NCBI RefSeq assembly: GCF_002158865.1
Contig: NZ_CP021455.1
Location: 2,976,001 to 3,040,000, forward strand
Origin: Comamonas serinivorans
GTDB lineage: Bacteria > Pseudomonadota > Gammaproteobacteria > Burkholderiales > Burkholderiaceae_C
Direction: 5' to 3'
DNA length: 64,000 nucleotides
How positions within the stretch are numbered: position 1 is the first letter of the stretch; every line of letters starts with the position of its first letter. Positions 46,978-55,778 of this stretch are shown here, piece after piece. The notes under the pieces are model-generated. The model was not told the origin of the DNA and did no database searches. It was given only the letters and a program-made list of their open reading frames with translations. The position numbers were made by a program, and so were the translations under genes.

Positions 46978-47643
46978 ATGGACACCTCTGCCTTGAGCCT
47001 GTTTGAGCAACTTCACCGCGCCCTGCCGCAAACGCAGTGCCAGCGCTGCGGCTATGCGGATTGCGCGGCCTATGCACAGGCGATGGCGAACGAGGAGGCC
47101 CCGATCAACCGCTGCCCGCCCGGCGGCGCCGAAGGCGTGGCCAGGCTGGCGCGGCTCACGGGACAGCCTGAACAGCCACTCGATGCCGAATGCGGGCAAG
47201 AAGGCCCGCGCACCGTGGCCTGGATCGACGAAGACTGGTGCATCGGGTGCACGCTGTGCCTGCAGGTCTGCCCCACCGACGCCATCGTGGGTGCCAACAA
47301 GGCCATGCACACCGTGATCGAGGACGAATGCACGGGTTGCGAGCTGTGCATCCCCGTGTGCCCCGTCGACTGCATCCGGCTCGACAACGTGACGGGATCA
47401 CGCACCGGCTGGCAGGCCTGGAGCCCGGCTCAGGCCGACCATGCCCTGGCCCGCTACGGCCAGCACCAGGCGCGCAAAACCAGGCACGCCCAGCACCAGG
47501 CCGCCACGCGCGTAGCCAAGGCCCGCCACCACCTGGATCACCTCGACAGCACGACCCAACCCGCCCCAGCGGGCGAGCTGGACAAGCGCAAGGCCTTGAT
47601 CGCGGCGGCCCTGGCGAAGGCGCGTGCCCAACGCCAGGCGTGA
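46978..47643 (+). CDS. rnfB: RnfB-like electron-transport ferredoxin
   Basis: A 221-aa protein with a 4Fe-4S module of the RnfB type (CQRCGYADCAAYAQAMANEEAPINRCPPGG) and two ferredoxin clusters (CIGCTLCLQVCPTDAI and CTGCELCIPVCPVDC). It lacks the N-terminal membrane helix of enteric RnfB, and no other rnf genes are nearby. An orphan soluble RnfB of this kind is common in betaproteobacteria. A His/Lys/Ala-rich tail of ~60 residues follows the clusters. Confidence 0.9.
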   Translation: MDTSALSLFEQLHRALPQTQCQRCGYADCAAYAQAMANEEAPINRCPPGGAEGVARLARLTGQPEQPLDAECGQEGPRTVAWIDEDWCIGCTLCLQVCPTDAIVGANKAMHTVIEDECTGCELCIPVCPVDCIRLDNVTGSRTGWQAWSPAQADHALARYGQHQARKTRHAQHQAATRVAKARHHLDHLDSTTQPAPAGELDKRKALIAAALAKARAQRQA

Positions 47644-47863
47644 GGCCGGGCTGCGCGACGGTCGTTGCCTGAGCCTGCCCAGGCTTGAGCCTCGGCGCTG
47701 ACCATCCCTGCCGCACCGGTTTGTAGGCTCAGGCTCATCACGCCGACTCGCAATGGGGCCGGGGCCCATGCGGAGGTCATGCGTGCGCTGAATCCCGCCA
47801 GGGCCATGGATCCTGCCCTCGCCCATCGCCGGCTGGTGGCGGACTCAGGCACACTGCAGCCCC

Positions 47864-48415
47864 ATGCCCCTTGATCGACTTCCTGCCGTGACCCAGACCG
47901 TGACCGCACCCGATTCACACCACGCCCTCACCCAGGGCGCTTTCCAGCCTGCCCGCAACCGCCGTGCCCTGGCGTCGCTGTGCCTGGGCCTGGCCTGCCT
48001 GTGGCCCCTGGGGGCGCAGGCACAGGGCGCCTTGCCACCACCGCAGATGGACTTGCCGCGCGCGCACCTGAGCTCGGGCATGTACCGCATTGAGGTGCAG
48101 ATCGCGGCCACCGACCGCCAGCGCCAGGTCGGCCTCATGAACCGCGCCTCCATGCCCGACAACGAAGGCATGCTGTTCGTGTTCGACCAGCCCAGCGTGC
48201 AGTGCTTCTGGATGCGCAACACGCTGCTGCCCTTGACGGCCGCCTTCATCGACGACGCGGGCACAGTCGTCAACCTGAAGGACATGAAGCCGCAGACCGA
48301 CGACAACCACTGCTCGGCCAAGCCAGTGCGTTACGTGCTCGAGATGAACCAAGGCTGGTTCGACAAGCGCCACGTGAAGCCCGGCAGCACGATCAAAGGG
48401 CTTCCAGGTCGATGA
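47864..48415 (+). CDS. DUF192-family secreted protein
   Basis: A 183-aa protein. After a long N-terminal leader a hydrophobic segment (ASLCLGLACLWPLGAQAQG) suggests export. The mature DUF192 domain has VQIAATDRQRQVGLMNRASMPDNEGMLFVF, CFWMRNTLLPLTAAFIDDAG and YVLEMNQGWFDKRHVKPGS, the family's conserved stretches. Function of the family is unclear. A palindromic repeat begins 4-5 nt after the stop. Confidence 0.88.
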   Translation: MPLDRLPAVTQTVTAPDSHHALTQGAFQPARNRRALASLCLGLACLWPLGAQAQGALPPPQMDLPRAHLSSGMYRIEVQIAATDRQRQVGLMNRASMPDNEGMLFVFDQPSVQCFWMRNTLLPLTAAFIDDAGTVVNLKDMKPQTDDNHCSAKPVRYVLEMNQGWFDKRHVKPGSTIKGLPGR

Positions 48416-48782
48416 GCATGAGTATCACCCCATCCCCGTTGAATATGAAACGGAAACAGGCACATACCCCACTTCATCCATCCAGCCACGCTGCGAAACA
48501 CATGGCGGCGCCCGAACGCCCCTGCGGACCTTTCGCGCGATGCACAGGCCGAGCAAACCGCGCTCGATTTTCAAGCTCTTGCCCGCGCGCCCAGCAACCC
48601 TTTGCTCGACCGCGATGCCCTGCTGGCGCTGGCCGAGAACACTGGTTGCAAGCGGCTTGCCCGCAGTGGTTGATGGGGTGGCGAGATATTTGCAGCGCGA
48701 CCGACGAGCGCACGGTGATTGCGTCGGTGGTGCGCGAACGCGTCTGGCGCGCGGCCACGGGGCCTGCGTCATTCGCCTGGCC
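48416..48782. other. Convergent intergenic region with a possible gene remnant
   Basis: Holds one palindromic repeat, then about 170 bp whose plus-strand frame (LDFQALARAPSNPLLDRDALL, roughly 48500-48670) reads like protein but has no start. Possibly a decayed gene. Confidence 0.4.
48420..48471. repeat. Palindromic repeat after DUF192 gene
   Basis: Inner arms TCCCCGTT and AACGGAAA with two mismatches; right end CATACCCC. Confidence 0.8.
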
Positions 48783-49295
48783 TCACGCCTTGCGCAACGC
48801 GTCCGAAATGGCTTGCTGCACCGACTGCGCCACCAGCTCGGGCAGCTTGGCCGCGAGACTGGCCACCTGGCCGCTGAGTTGCGCGTGCACCTGCTGGGCC
48901 ACCACCGTGGCCACGGCTTCGGCCAATTTGTCCTGGAAGTCGGACCGCAGGATGAGGCGCGTGACGGCATCGGCCAGATCTGCCTCGGCCAGGCCCGTCA
49001 AGGGCACCCCACCGGGCACGGTGCGCCCGCCACCGGGTTGCGCGGTCCTGGCCTCGGGCTGACCCGACGCGCGCCGCAGCATCACACCCGGCTCCAGCGG
49101 CGATGTCACCGCGCCCGACTTACCCTGCCCCGCGACGGGTCCCACAGTTGCTGCCGCCAGCTGGCGAGCCGACTCCGGCAGCGGCATGCGTTCGCCGCTG
49201 ACGGGCGGAGCCGCAGGCGGCACGGCATCCGGCCCCACAACCTCGGTCAAGGTCGGCACAAAACGTGGCGGTGTCCGCCGCTCCTGGTCGGTCAT
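48783..49295 (-). CDS. Unrecognised protein encoded after holC
   Basis: A 170-aa cytoplasmic protein. The N-terminal two-thirds is Pro/Ala/Gly-rich and probably disordered. The C-terminal ~65 residues form a predicted helical segment with alternating Val/Ala/Leu (LADAVTRLILRSDFQDKLAEAVATVVAQQVHAQL, then VASLAAKLPELVAQSVQQAIS), perhaps a multimerisation coil. Start MTDQERR is 4 nt after the holC stop, so it is in the same transcript. No family recognised. Confidence 0.75.
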   Translation of the reverse strand: MTDQERRTPPRFVPTLTEVVGPDAVPPAAPPVSGERMPLPESARQLAAATVGPVAGQGKSGAVTSPLEPGVMLRRASGQPEARTAQPGGGRTVPGGVPLTGLAEADLADAVTRLILRSDFQDKLAEAVATVVAQQVHAQLSGQVASLAAKLPELVAQSVQQAISDALRKA

Positions 49296-49299
49296 GCGC

Positions 49300-49728
49300 T
49301 CATCCCCTCGCCGAAACATCGTGCCGCACGATGGGGTACCCCCGAGCAGCGTAATGGCGCCAGCGCTCGCGCGCGTGATGCCGATCGTCGTCATCGCCCG
49401 TCACGAGCTCGATCAGGCGTTCAAACCGCTCGAAGCCCGCAGGCACCCGCATGCCCAGGTTGAGCATGACCTGGCTGTGGGGCCACTGCGCAGGCTCTCC
49501 GCCGATGAGCACCGCCGACGCGGCTGCCACATCGGCATGGGCCGGCAGGCTGCAGTGGGCGATGAACTCGCGCGCGGAAAAGGTCCACAACAGCTGGTCC
49601 AGGCGCGAGGCATCGGCCCCATCGGCCAGCACCACCAGGCGCACACCCTGCCCCACGGCCTTGCGGATCAGGCGACAGGCATAGGCCAGCCGATCCGGCA
49701 CGTTGAAATGGAAAGCAACCTCGGTCAC
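49300..49728 (-). CDS. holC: DNA polymerase III subunit chi
   Basis: Chi subunit of the clamp-loader complex, which with psi links DNA polymerase III to SSB. The 142-aa protein begins VAFHFNVPDRLAYACRLIRKA and contains LLWTFSAREFIAHC, with GYPIVRHDVSA at the end. The start is GTG (MTEVAFHF), judged from the family's first strand. It is 13 nt downstream of pepA, a common gene pair in betaproteobacteria. Confidence 0.92.
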   Translation of the reverse strand: MTEVAFHFNVPDRLAYACRLIRKAVGQGVRLVVLADGADASRLDQLLWTFSAREFIAHCSLPAHADVAAASAVLIGGEPAQWPHSQVMLNLGMRVPAGFERFERLIELVTGDDDDRHHARERWRHYAARGYPIVRHDVSARG

Positions 49729-49741
49729 CGCCCCCAACGCC

Positions 49742-51388
49742 TCAGGACAGCGCCAGGCGGGCAACCTTGCCAGCGGGCTTGCTCAGCTTGCCGGGCTCGC
49801 CCTGCGTGGCCGGCGAAGCGGTTTTCTTGGCCAGCTCCGCCTGGGCTTTCCGGGTCTTGGTCGATGCCTTGATCGACTTGGCTGGCTTGGCCTTGCTGGC
49901 GCCCGCCGCCTTGGCCTTGCCCGTGTCACCCGCTGAGGCCTGCAGGCTGGCCGCCTGTGCCAGCAGGTACTCCACCAGCAGGCCCACGGGGCGACCCGTG
50001 GAGCCCTTGGCCGCACCGCTCTTCCAGGCCGTGCCGGCAATGTCGAGGTGCGCCCAGGCGAACTGGCCGGCAAACCGTTGCAGGAACTTGGCCGCCGTCA
50101 CCGCCCCCGCAGCGCGCCCAGCCACGTTGGCCACATCGGCAAAGTTGGTGCGCAGGCCTTCGGCGTAGTCGTCGTCCAGCGGCAGGCGCCAGATGAGGTC
50201 CTGCGCCTCGTGTGCCGCCGCTTCCAGCGACTGGGCCAGCGCCTCGTCGCTGGCAAAGTAACCGCTGCGCACGGCGCCCAGCGCCACCACGCAGGCGCCC
50301 GTCAGGGTCGCGATGTCGATCACCGCGCGCGGCTTGAAGCGCTCGGCGTAGCACAGTGCATCGCACAGCACCAGACGGCCTTCGGCGTCGGTGTTGAGGA
50401 TTTCCACCGTCTGCCCCGCCATGGTGGTGATCACGTCGCCGGGCTTGACAGCGGTCGGACCCGGCAGGTTTTCGCAGCTCACGATCAGACCCACCACGTT
50501 GACCGCCGGCTTGAGCTCTGCCAGGGCCCGGAAGGTTCCCAGCACGCTGGCCGCCCCGCACATGTCGAACTTCATCTCGTCCATCTCGGCCGCGGGCTTG
50601 AGCGAGATGCCGCCCGAGTCGAAGGTGATGCCTTTGCCCACCAGCACCACAGGCGCCTCGGTCTTGGCCGCGCCGTTGTATTGCAAGACGATGAAGCGCA
50701 GCGGCTGGGCCGAGCCCTGAGCCACGGCCTGCAGCGCCCCCATGCCCAGCTTGGCCACCTCGTTGGGGCCCAGCACCTGGCACGTGAACGCCCCCGACCG
50801 CGCCAGGCGCTTGGCCTCCTGGCCCAGCATCGTGGGGGTGGCGTGGTTGGCCGGACGGTTGCCCCACTCCTTGGCCTCCTCAACCCCTTGTGCAATGGCC
50901 ACGCTGCGTAGCAGCACCGCTCGCAGGTCCCGCACGTCGGTGGATTCGGGCACCGACACGCGAACCTGCGCCAACTGCCGCGCCGTGGCCTTGGGCTTGG
51001 TGGTGCCATAGCTGTATGTGGCATCGAACAGGGCCAACACCAGCGCCCGCAGCGCAGCTGCCGTGGGCGCCGCCACGCACACCACGTGCAGCCGCTTGAT
51101 GCCCGCGCCTTTGCATGCCGACATCGCAGCCGCCACGGCGGCACGCACGTCCTTGGGCCGTGCCTCCCCCACGCCGGCCAGCAGCACGCGCGCCGGCGCC
51201 GCACCCGGCAACCGGTAGGCCGACAGCACGCTGCCCGCCTTGGAGTCGGCGTCGCCCTGCTGGACGGGATCTTGCAGCCAGGCCGGCCAGTCCTGGGACG
51301 TCGCGCCCTCGGGCAGGAGCACCAAGAGGGCATCCGCCTTGTGGGATGCTGCTTTCGACAGCGATGAGGCAATCAGTTCGAAGTCCAT
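49742..51388 (-). CDS. pepA: Leucyl aminopeptidase (M17)
   Basis: Di-metal aminopeptidase that removes N-terminal residues. The 548-aa protein has GKGITFDSGGISLKPAAEMDEMKFDMCGAASVLG, NTDAEGRLVLCDALCYAE (catalytic/metal residues) and the C-terminal IAGTAWKSGAAKGSTGRPVGLLVEYL. After the normal domain end there is a Lys/Ala-rich tail of ~60 residues (KAKAAGASKAKPAKSIKAS and on) not usual for PepA. Divergent from lptF by 24 nt. Confidence 0.96.
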   Translation of the reverse strand: MDFELIASSLSKAASHKADALLVLLPEGATSQDWPAWLQDPVQQGDADSKAGSVLSAYRLPGAAPARVLLAGVGEARPKDVRAAVAAAMSACKGAGIKRLHVVCVAAPTAAALRALVLALFDATYSYGTTKPKATARQLAQVRVSVPESTDVRDLRAVLLRSVAIAQGVEEAKEWGNRPANHATPTMLGQEAKRLARSGAFTCQVLGPNEVAKLGMGALQAVAQGSAQPLRFIVLQYNGAAKTEAPVVLVGKGITFDSGGISLKPAAEMDEMKFDMCGAASVLGTFRALAELKPAVNVVGLIVSCENLPGPTAVKPGDVITTMAGQTVEILNTDAEGRLVLCDALCYAERFKPRAVIDIATLTGACVVALGAVRSGYFASDEALAQSLEAAAHEAQDLIWRLPLDDDYAEGLRTNFADVANVAGRAAGAVTAAKFLQRFAGQFAWAHLDIAGTAWKSGAAKGSTGRPVGLLVEYLLAQAASLQASAGDTGKAKAAGASKAKPAKSIKASTKTRKAQAELAKKTASPATQGEPGKLSKPAGKVARLALS

Positions 51389-51412
51389 AATCCGTGCTTT
51401 TCGTTTGAACCA

Positions 51413-52522
51413 ATGTTATTCGATTCCACCCTGCGCAAAGAGCTGGGCCGATCGTTCAGCGCGACCTTGGTCATTCTGGCCACCATCGTGATGACGATGA
51501 TGCTCATCCGCACGCTGGGCCTGGCATCGGGCGGCAAGGTCGACCCCGCCGACGTGATGCTGGTCATGGGCTTCACGGTGCTGGGTCACTTGCCCACGAT
51601 CCTCACGCTCAGCCTGTTCATCGCCATCGTGGCGACACTGTCCCGCATGTATGTGCAAAGCGAGATGGTGATCTGGTTGAGCTCGGGACAGAGCCTGCTC
51701 GCCTTCATCCGCCCGCTGGCGCGCTTTGCCGCGCCCGTGGTGGTGGTGATTGGCCTGCTGGCCCTGTTGGCCTGGCCCTGGGCGAATCAGCAGGTGCAGG
51801 AGCTGCGCACCCACTTCCAGCAGCGGGGCGACATCGACCGCGTGGCCGCCGGCCAGTTCCAGGAGTCGGCCAATGGCGAACGCGTGTTCTTCATCGAGAA
51901 AGACGCCTCGGGCAAGGAACAGGGCAGCAACATCTTCATCGCCACGCGCGACGCCAAGTCCGAAACCGTGACCTCGGCCCAGTCCGGCCACCTCGAGGTC
52001 ATCAACGGCGACCGCTTCCTGATGCTGGACAAGGGTCAACGCACCCAGATCGACCTGGCCACGGGCGATCTGCGCATCAGCACCTTTCAGCAGTACGGCG
52101 TGGTCATCGCCACCAAGGTGCTGGACAACACCGCCCTGCAACGGCCGCGCGCGAAAAGCACCGCCGCCCTGCTGGCCGACCCCTCGGCCCCCAACCTCGG
52201 TGAGCTGAGCTGGCGCATCGGCTTGATGCTGGCCGCCTGCAACCTCGTGCTGCTGGGCGTGACCGCGGCCAACGGCAACGCGCGCAGCGGGCGCACCGCC
52301 GGCCTGATCTTTGCCTTGCTGGCCTTCGTCGTCTACTACAACCTGCTGGCCTTCACACAAAGCTGGGTCAGCTCCGGCAAGATCGGCATCGTGCCTGCCC
52401 TGGTGGTGCTGCACGGCGGCGTGTTCACCGGTGTGCTGGCCTGGCTGCTGCTGCGCAACCGCCGCTGGTCCTGGCGTGACCTGCTGCCCCAGCCCACACC
52501 CCAGGCAGGGCCCACCGCATGA
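51413..52522 (+). CDS. lptF: LPS export ABC transporter permease LptF
   Basis: Inner-membrane permease of the Lpt machine, which extracts lipopolysaccharide from the inner membrane. The 369-aa protein has six predicted helices and a large periplasmic beta-jellyroll domain between helices 3 and 4 (MVIWLSSGQSLLAFI ahead of it). The start MLFDSTLRKEL is the family norm. It overlaps lptG by 4 nt. Confidence 0.96.
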   Translation: MLFDSTLRKELGRSFSATLVILATIVMTMMLIRTLGLASGGKVDPADVMLVMGFTVLGHLPTILTLSLFIAIVATLSRMYVQSEMVIWLSSGQSLLAFIRPLARFAAPVVVVIGLLALLAWPWANQQVQELRTHFQQRGDIDRVAAGQFQESANGERVFFIEKDASGKEQGSNIFIATRDAKSETVTSAQSGHLEVINGDRFLMLDKGQRTQIDLATGDLRISTFQQYGVVIATKVLDNTALQRPRAKSTAALLADPSAPNLGELSWRIGLMLAACNLVLLGVTAANGNARSGRTAGLIFALLAFVVYYNLLAFTQSWVSSGKIGIVPALVVLHGGVFTGVLAWLLLRNRRWSWRDLLPQPTPQAGPTA

Positions 52523-53619
52523 AAACCATCCGTCGCCTCATCCATGGCGAAGTGCTGCGCGCCGTGCTGTTCGTGGTGCTGGGCTTTCTGGCGCTGTTCG
52601 CCTTTTTCGACATCGTGGACGAACTGGGTGCGGTCGGCCGCAACCAATACACGCTGTTCAACGCCCTGACCTACGTCGGCCTGCTGCTGCCCGCCCACCT
52701 GTACGACCTGCTGCCCATCGCCGTGCTCATCGGTGCCATCTACGTCATGGCACGCCTGGCCGCCGATTCGGAATACACCATCCTGCGCACCAGCGGCATG
52801 GGGCCGGGCCGCGCCTTGACCACGCTGCTGAGCCTGGGCTGCGCCTTCGTCGTGCTCACCTTCGGCATCGGCGACTACGTGGCCCCCCAGGCCAACCGGG
52901 CGGCGCAGCTGCTCAAGGCCCGTTTCGACGGCGACATCACCGTGGGCCAGACCGGCGCCTGGATCAAGGAGCGCATGGGCGAGCACAGCGTGTCGGTCAA
53001 TGTCGGCCGCATGAGCCCCGACGGCACCATCGCCAACATCCGCATCTTCGAGTTCGACGCGCAAGCGCGCCTGGTGTCGGCCACGCGCGCCACCACGGGT
53101 GTGTTCGACCGGGGCGAGGCCTGGCTGCTCAAAGACGTGCAGCGCACGGAGTTCGCGCCCGCCGGGAGCGATGGCGCCCTGCGCATCACGCGGCAAAGCC
53201 TGCCCGAATGGCGCTGGCCCACGGCCTTGAGCGCCAGCATGGTGGCGGCCTCGCTGCTGAGCCCCGACCGCATGCGCACGCTGGACCTGTTCCAGTACAT
53301 CTCGCACCTCAAGGCCAACAACCAGGACGCGCAGCGCTACCAGATCGAGTTCTGGCGCAAGGTCTTCTACCCGCTGAGCTGCCTGGTGATGATGATGCTG
53401 GCCCTGCCCTTTGCCTACCTCCACTTCCGCTCGGGCAACATCACCGGCTACGTGTTCGGCGGCGTCATGGCCGGCATCAGCTTCTTCCTGCTCAACAACG
53501 TGGTCGGCTTCATGGGCAACCTGAACCAGTGGCAACCCTGGCTCACGGCGGCCACCCCCAGCCTGATCTACACCGGCATTTCGCTGCTGGCCCTGCGCTG
53601 GCTGGTGCTGCGCCAATGA
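52519..53619 (+). CDS. lptG: LPS export ABC transporter permease LptG
   Basis: Partner of LptF; the 366-aa protein has the same six-helix/jellyroll layout. It begins MKTIRRLIHGEVLRAVLFVVLGF and contains AADSEYTILRTSGMGPGRAL. The C-terminal helices are in LSCLVMMMLALPFAYLHFRSGN. It overlaps lptF by 4 nt and the next gene by 4 nt, so the three are translated together. Confidence 0.96.
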   Translation: MKTIRRLIHGEVLRAVLFVVLGFLALFAFFDIVDELGAVGRNQYTLFNALTYVGLLLPAHLYDLLPIAVLIGAIYVMARLAADSEYTILRTSGMGPGRALTTLLSLGCAFVVLTFGIGDYVAPQANRAAQLLKARFDGDITVGQTGAWIKERMGEHSVSVNVGRMSPDGTIANIRIFEFDAQARLVSATRATTGVFDRGEAWLLKDVQRTEFAPAGSDGALRITRQSLPEWRWPTALSASMVAASLLSPDRMRTLDLFQYISHLKANNQDAQRYQIEFWRKVFYPLSCLVMMMLALPFAYLHFRSGNITGYVFGGVMAGISFFLLNNVVGFMGNLNQWQPWLTAATPSLIYTGISLLALRWLVLRQ

Positions 53620-54011
53620 CCCTCTCCACTGCCTTGCCCCGCCGGGGCCGCATCCTGCTCGGCCATGGCTCGCGCGACCCCCACTGGCGCGCCGGCCTGG
53701 ACGCCGTGGCCCACACGCTGCGCCAGGCCGACACCCCCTGCTGCTGCGCGTTCATCGAACTGTGCCCGCCCACCCTCCACGAGGCGGCCGATGCGCTGCT
53801 GGCACAGGGCTGCACCGAACTGTGCATCACGCCCATGTTCCTGGGCCTGGGCCGGCACGCGCGGCACGACATCCCCGAGCTGGTCGAGCAGCTGCACCAG
53901 CACCTGCGCCAGCGCCAAATCGAGGTGCCGATCCACCTGGAAGCCGCGCTGTGTGACCGGCCCGATTTTGCACAGGCGATGGCGGCGTTCATTCAGCCGA
54001 AAGGTGGATGA
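53616..54011 (+). CDS. cbiX: CbiX-type sirohydrochlorin chelatase domain protein
   Basis: A 131-aa single-domain member of the CbiX/SirB family, which inserts cobalt or iron into sirohydrochlorin. It has ILLGHGSRDPHWRAGLDAVA with the metal-binding His, CAFIELCPPTLHEAADALLAQGC and MFLGLGRHARHDIPELVEQL with the second metal site. Overlaps the lptG stop by 4 nt; there are no other corrin genes nearby. The palindromic repeat follows 7-8 nt after the stop. Confidence 0.88.
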   Translation: MTLSTALPRRGRILLGHGSRDPHWRAGLDAVAHTLRQADTPCCCAFIELCPPTLHEAADALLAQGCTELCITPMFLGLGRHARHDIPELVEQLHQHLRQRQIEVPIHLEAALCDRPDFAQAMAAFIQPKGG

Positions 54012-54018
54012 ATCACAA

Positions 54019-54069
54019 GAGTATGGCCCTGTTGCCGTTGATAAAATCACGGCAACCGAGCTATACCCC
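54019..54069. repeat. Palindromic repeat after cbiX
   Basis: Inner arms TTGCCGTT and CACGGCAA; ends AGTATGG and CTATACCCC. Confidence 0.85.
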
Positions 54070-54263
54070 CACACTTGGATTGAACGCCAGCACCAGCTTG
54101 GCGTTTTCCTGCGCCTGCGCAGCCCGTAGTGGGGCGATGCATGCCCCGGGCATGACAACCCAGGCGACGGGCCCGGATGCGATGCGGCCGCGTCGTGAAC
54201 AAGCGCCTCAGATCGGACACAGATGCCGACCTCGGCCCCGCATTCACTGGCCGCACTGGCGAT

Positions 54264-54647
54264 TCAGATGGTTTGATTGGGCCGGTCCGACCCCAGGTGG
54301 GCGCCCAGGATCTGCTCGATCTTGAGCTTGAGTTCCTGCGACTTCTCGTCCCCCGGAAAACGCACGCCAATGCCCTGCGTGCGGTTGCCGGACGACCGCG
54401 CCGGCGTGATCCAGGCCACCTTGCCCGCAATCGGGTAGCGCTGCAGGTCCTCGGGCAGCGTGATCAACACCATCACATCGTCGCCCAGCCGATGCGACTT
54501 GGTGGTGGGGATGAAGATGCCGCCATCTTTGAAGATGGGGATGTAGGCCGCGTAGAGCGCGCCCTTTTCCTTGATGGCCAGCTGGATGATGCTGGGCCGC
54601 GCGGGTTGGTTCTGAGGAGCGGCAGAGCCGAGGGGAGCAGTCGACAT
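54264..54647 (-). CDS. PilZ-domain protein
   Basis: A 127-aa protein of the type-IV-pilus PilZ family, which is involved in pilus biogenesis and may or may not bind c-di-GMP. It includes SIIQLAIKEKGALYAAYIPIFKDGGIFIPT and VMVLITLPEDLQRYPIAGKVAWITP, then GIGVRFPGDE. The canonical RxxxR c-di-GMP motif is not evident, as in PilZ itself. It is 3 nt downstream of holB; the tmk-holB-pilZ order is typical of proteobacteria. Confidence 0.93.
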   Translation of the reverse strand: MSTAPLGSAAPQNQPARPSIIQLAIKEKGALYAAYIPIFKDGGIFIPTTKSHRLGDDVMVLITLPEDLQRYPIAGKVAWITPARSSGNRTQGIGVRFPGDEKSQELKLKIEQILGAHLGSDRPNQTI

Positions 54648-54650
54648 GGC

Positions 54651-55778
54651 TCAGGCAGGTGGGGTGCGAAAACCCGAGTTTATGGCCTGGCTTGCCTCGC
54701 TCACAAGGAACTCTGTCATGAGTCCGGCCTGAAACGGGTGCTCGGCCGTGCGGGCCGCGGTCAAGAGCGACTGCGACCAGCGCACCAGCGATCGCCCGTC
54801 GGGCCAGGGGCGCCCCCGGCCGGTCCGACCCGCGCCCTTGCCCGCGTCGGTGAACAGCGCTTGCAGGGTCGCTGCCGGAAAGTAACGCGGCTGCGCCCCG
54901 CAGCCCAGGGCCATCAGGTCATGGCACAGCTTCTGCAGGTGCGCCACGGCCTGCGGCGGCGGCTGGTCTTTCAGCCAGGCCGGCTCACCCTGGGCCAGCG
55001 CCTTGGGCAAGGCCACCCAATCGGCGGCAGTCAGCCCCGAGCTGGCCAGGGCCAGCGCGTCGGTCGGCCGGCCACCCGCCATGGCCAGCAGGGCCTGGGC
55101 CTCATCGCCCGACACGCCGCACTGCGCCAGCCAGCCGATGGCTGCCTGCGCATCGGGCCAGGCCAGGGCGTGGGTGATGCAGCGGCTGCGGATGGTCGGC
55201 AGCAGCAGGTGCGCGGCCTCGCTGGCCAGCACAAAGCGCAGGTCGCCGGCGGGCTCTTCCAGGGTCTTGAGCAAGGCGTTGGCCGAGATGGCGTTCATGC
55301 GCTCAGCCGGGTAGACCAGCACCGCCTTGCCCCGGCCGCGCGCACTGGTGCGCTGGGCGAACTCGACCACCTGGCGCAGCGCCTCGACCCGGATCTCCTT
55401 GCTGGGCTTGCGCTTTTTCTCGTCCAGCTCGGCCTGAGCCTTCTCCGGCAGGGGCCAGCCCAGGGCCTGCATCTGCACCTCGGGCATGACGACCAGCAGG
55501 TCGGCATGCGTGCGCACGGCCACCGCGTGGCAGCTCTCACACTGGCCGCAGGCCACCCCCTGAGCCTGGGGGGCATCGCACAGCCAGGCCTGCGCCAGCA
55601 TCAGCCCCAACTCGTACTGTCCCAGGCCCGAGGGCCCTTGCAGCAACCACGCATGGCCGCGCTGGGCCAGCAAGCCCGTCAGCTGGGTATGCAGCCAGGG
55701 CGATGGCGGCAACGAAGAGGGCGCCGCATACGTCGGTGTGGCGGGTTTGGCCGCAGCCCGGGGTGCGCGCGTCGCCAT
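54651..55778 (-). CDS. holB: DNA polymerase III subunit delta prime
   Basis: Clamp-loader AAA+ subunit. The 375-aa protein has the degenerate P-loop HAWLLQGPSGLGQYEL (no GKS/T, as expected for delta prime). The zinc-binding cysteines are in VACGQCESCHAV, and the SRC motif in TIRSRCITH. An N-terminal extension of ~25 residues precedes the domain. Its ATG overlaps the tmk stop by 1 nt (TGATG). Confidence 0.93.
   Translation of the reverse strand: MATRAPRAAAKPATPTYAAPSSLPPSPWLHTQLTGLLAQRGHAWLLQGPSGLGQYELGLMLAQAWLCDAPQAQGVACGQCESCHAVAVRTHADLLVVMPEVQMQALGWPLPEKAQAELDEKKRKPSKEIRVEALRQVVEFAQRTSARGRGKAVLVYPAERMNAISANALLKTLEEPAGDLRFVLASEAAHLLLPTIRSRCITHALAWPDAQAAIGWLAQCGVSGDEAQALLAMAGGRPTDALALASSGLTAADWVALPKALAQGEPAWLKDQPPPQAVAHLQKLCHDLMALGCGAQPRYFPAATLQALFTDAGKGAGRTGRGRPWPDGRSLVRWSQSLLTAARTAEHPFQAGLMTEFLVSEASQAINSGFRTPPA

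Noticed and set aside
46978..47643. Member of a full Rnf complex
   Set aside because: No rnfA, C, D, G or E gene is present and the membrane helix is missing; it is an orphan soluble form.
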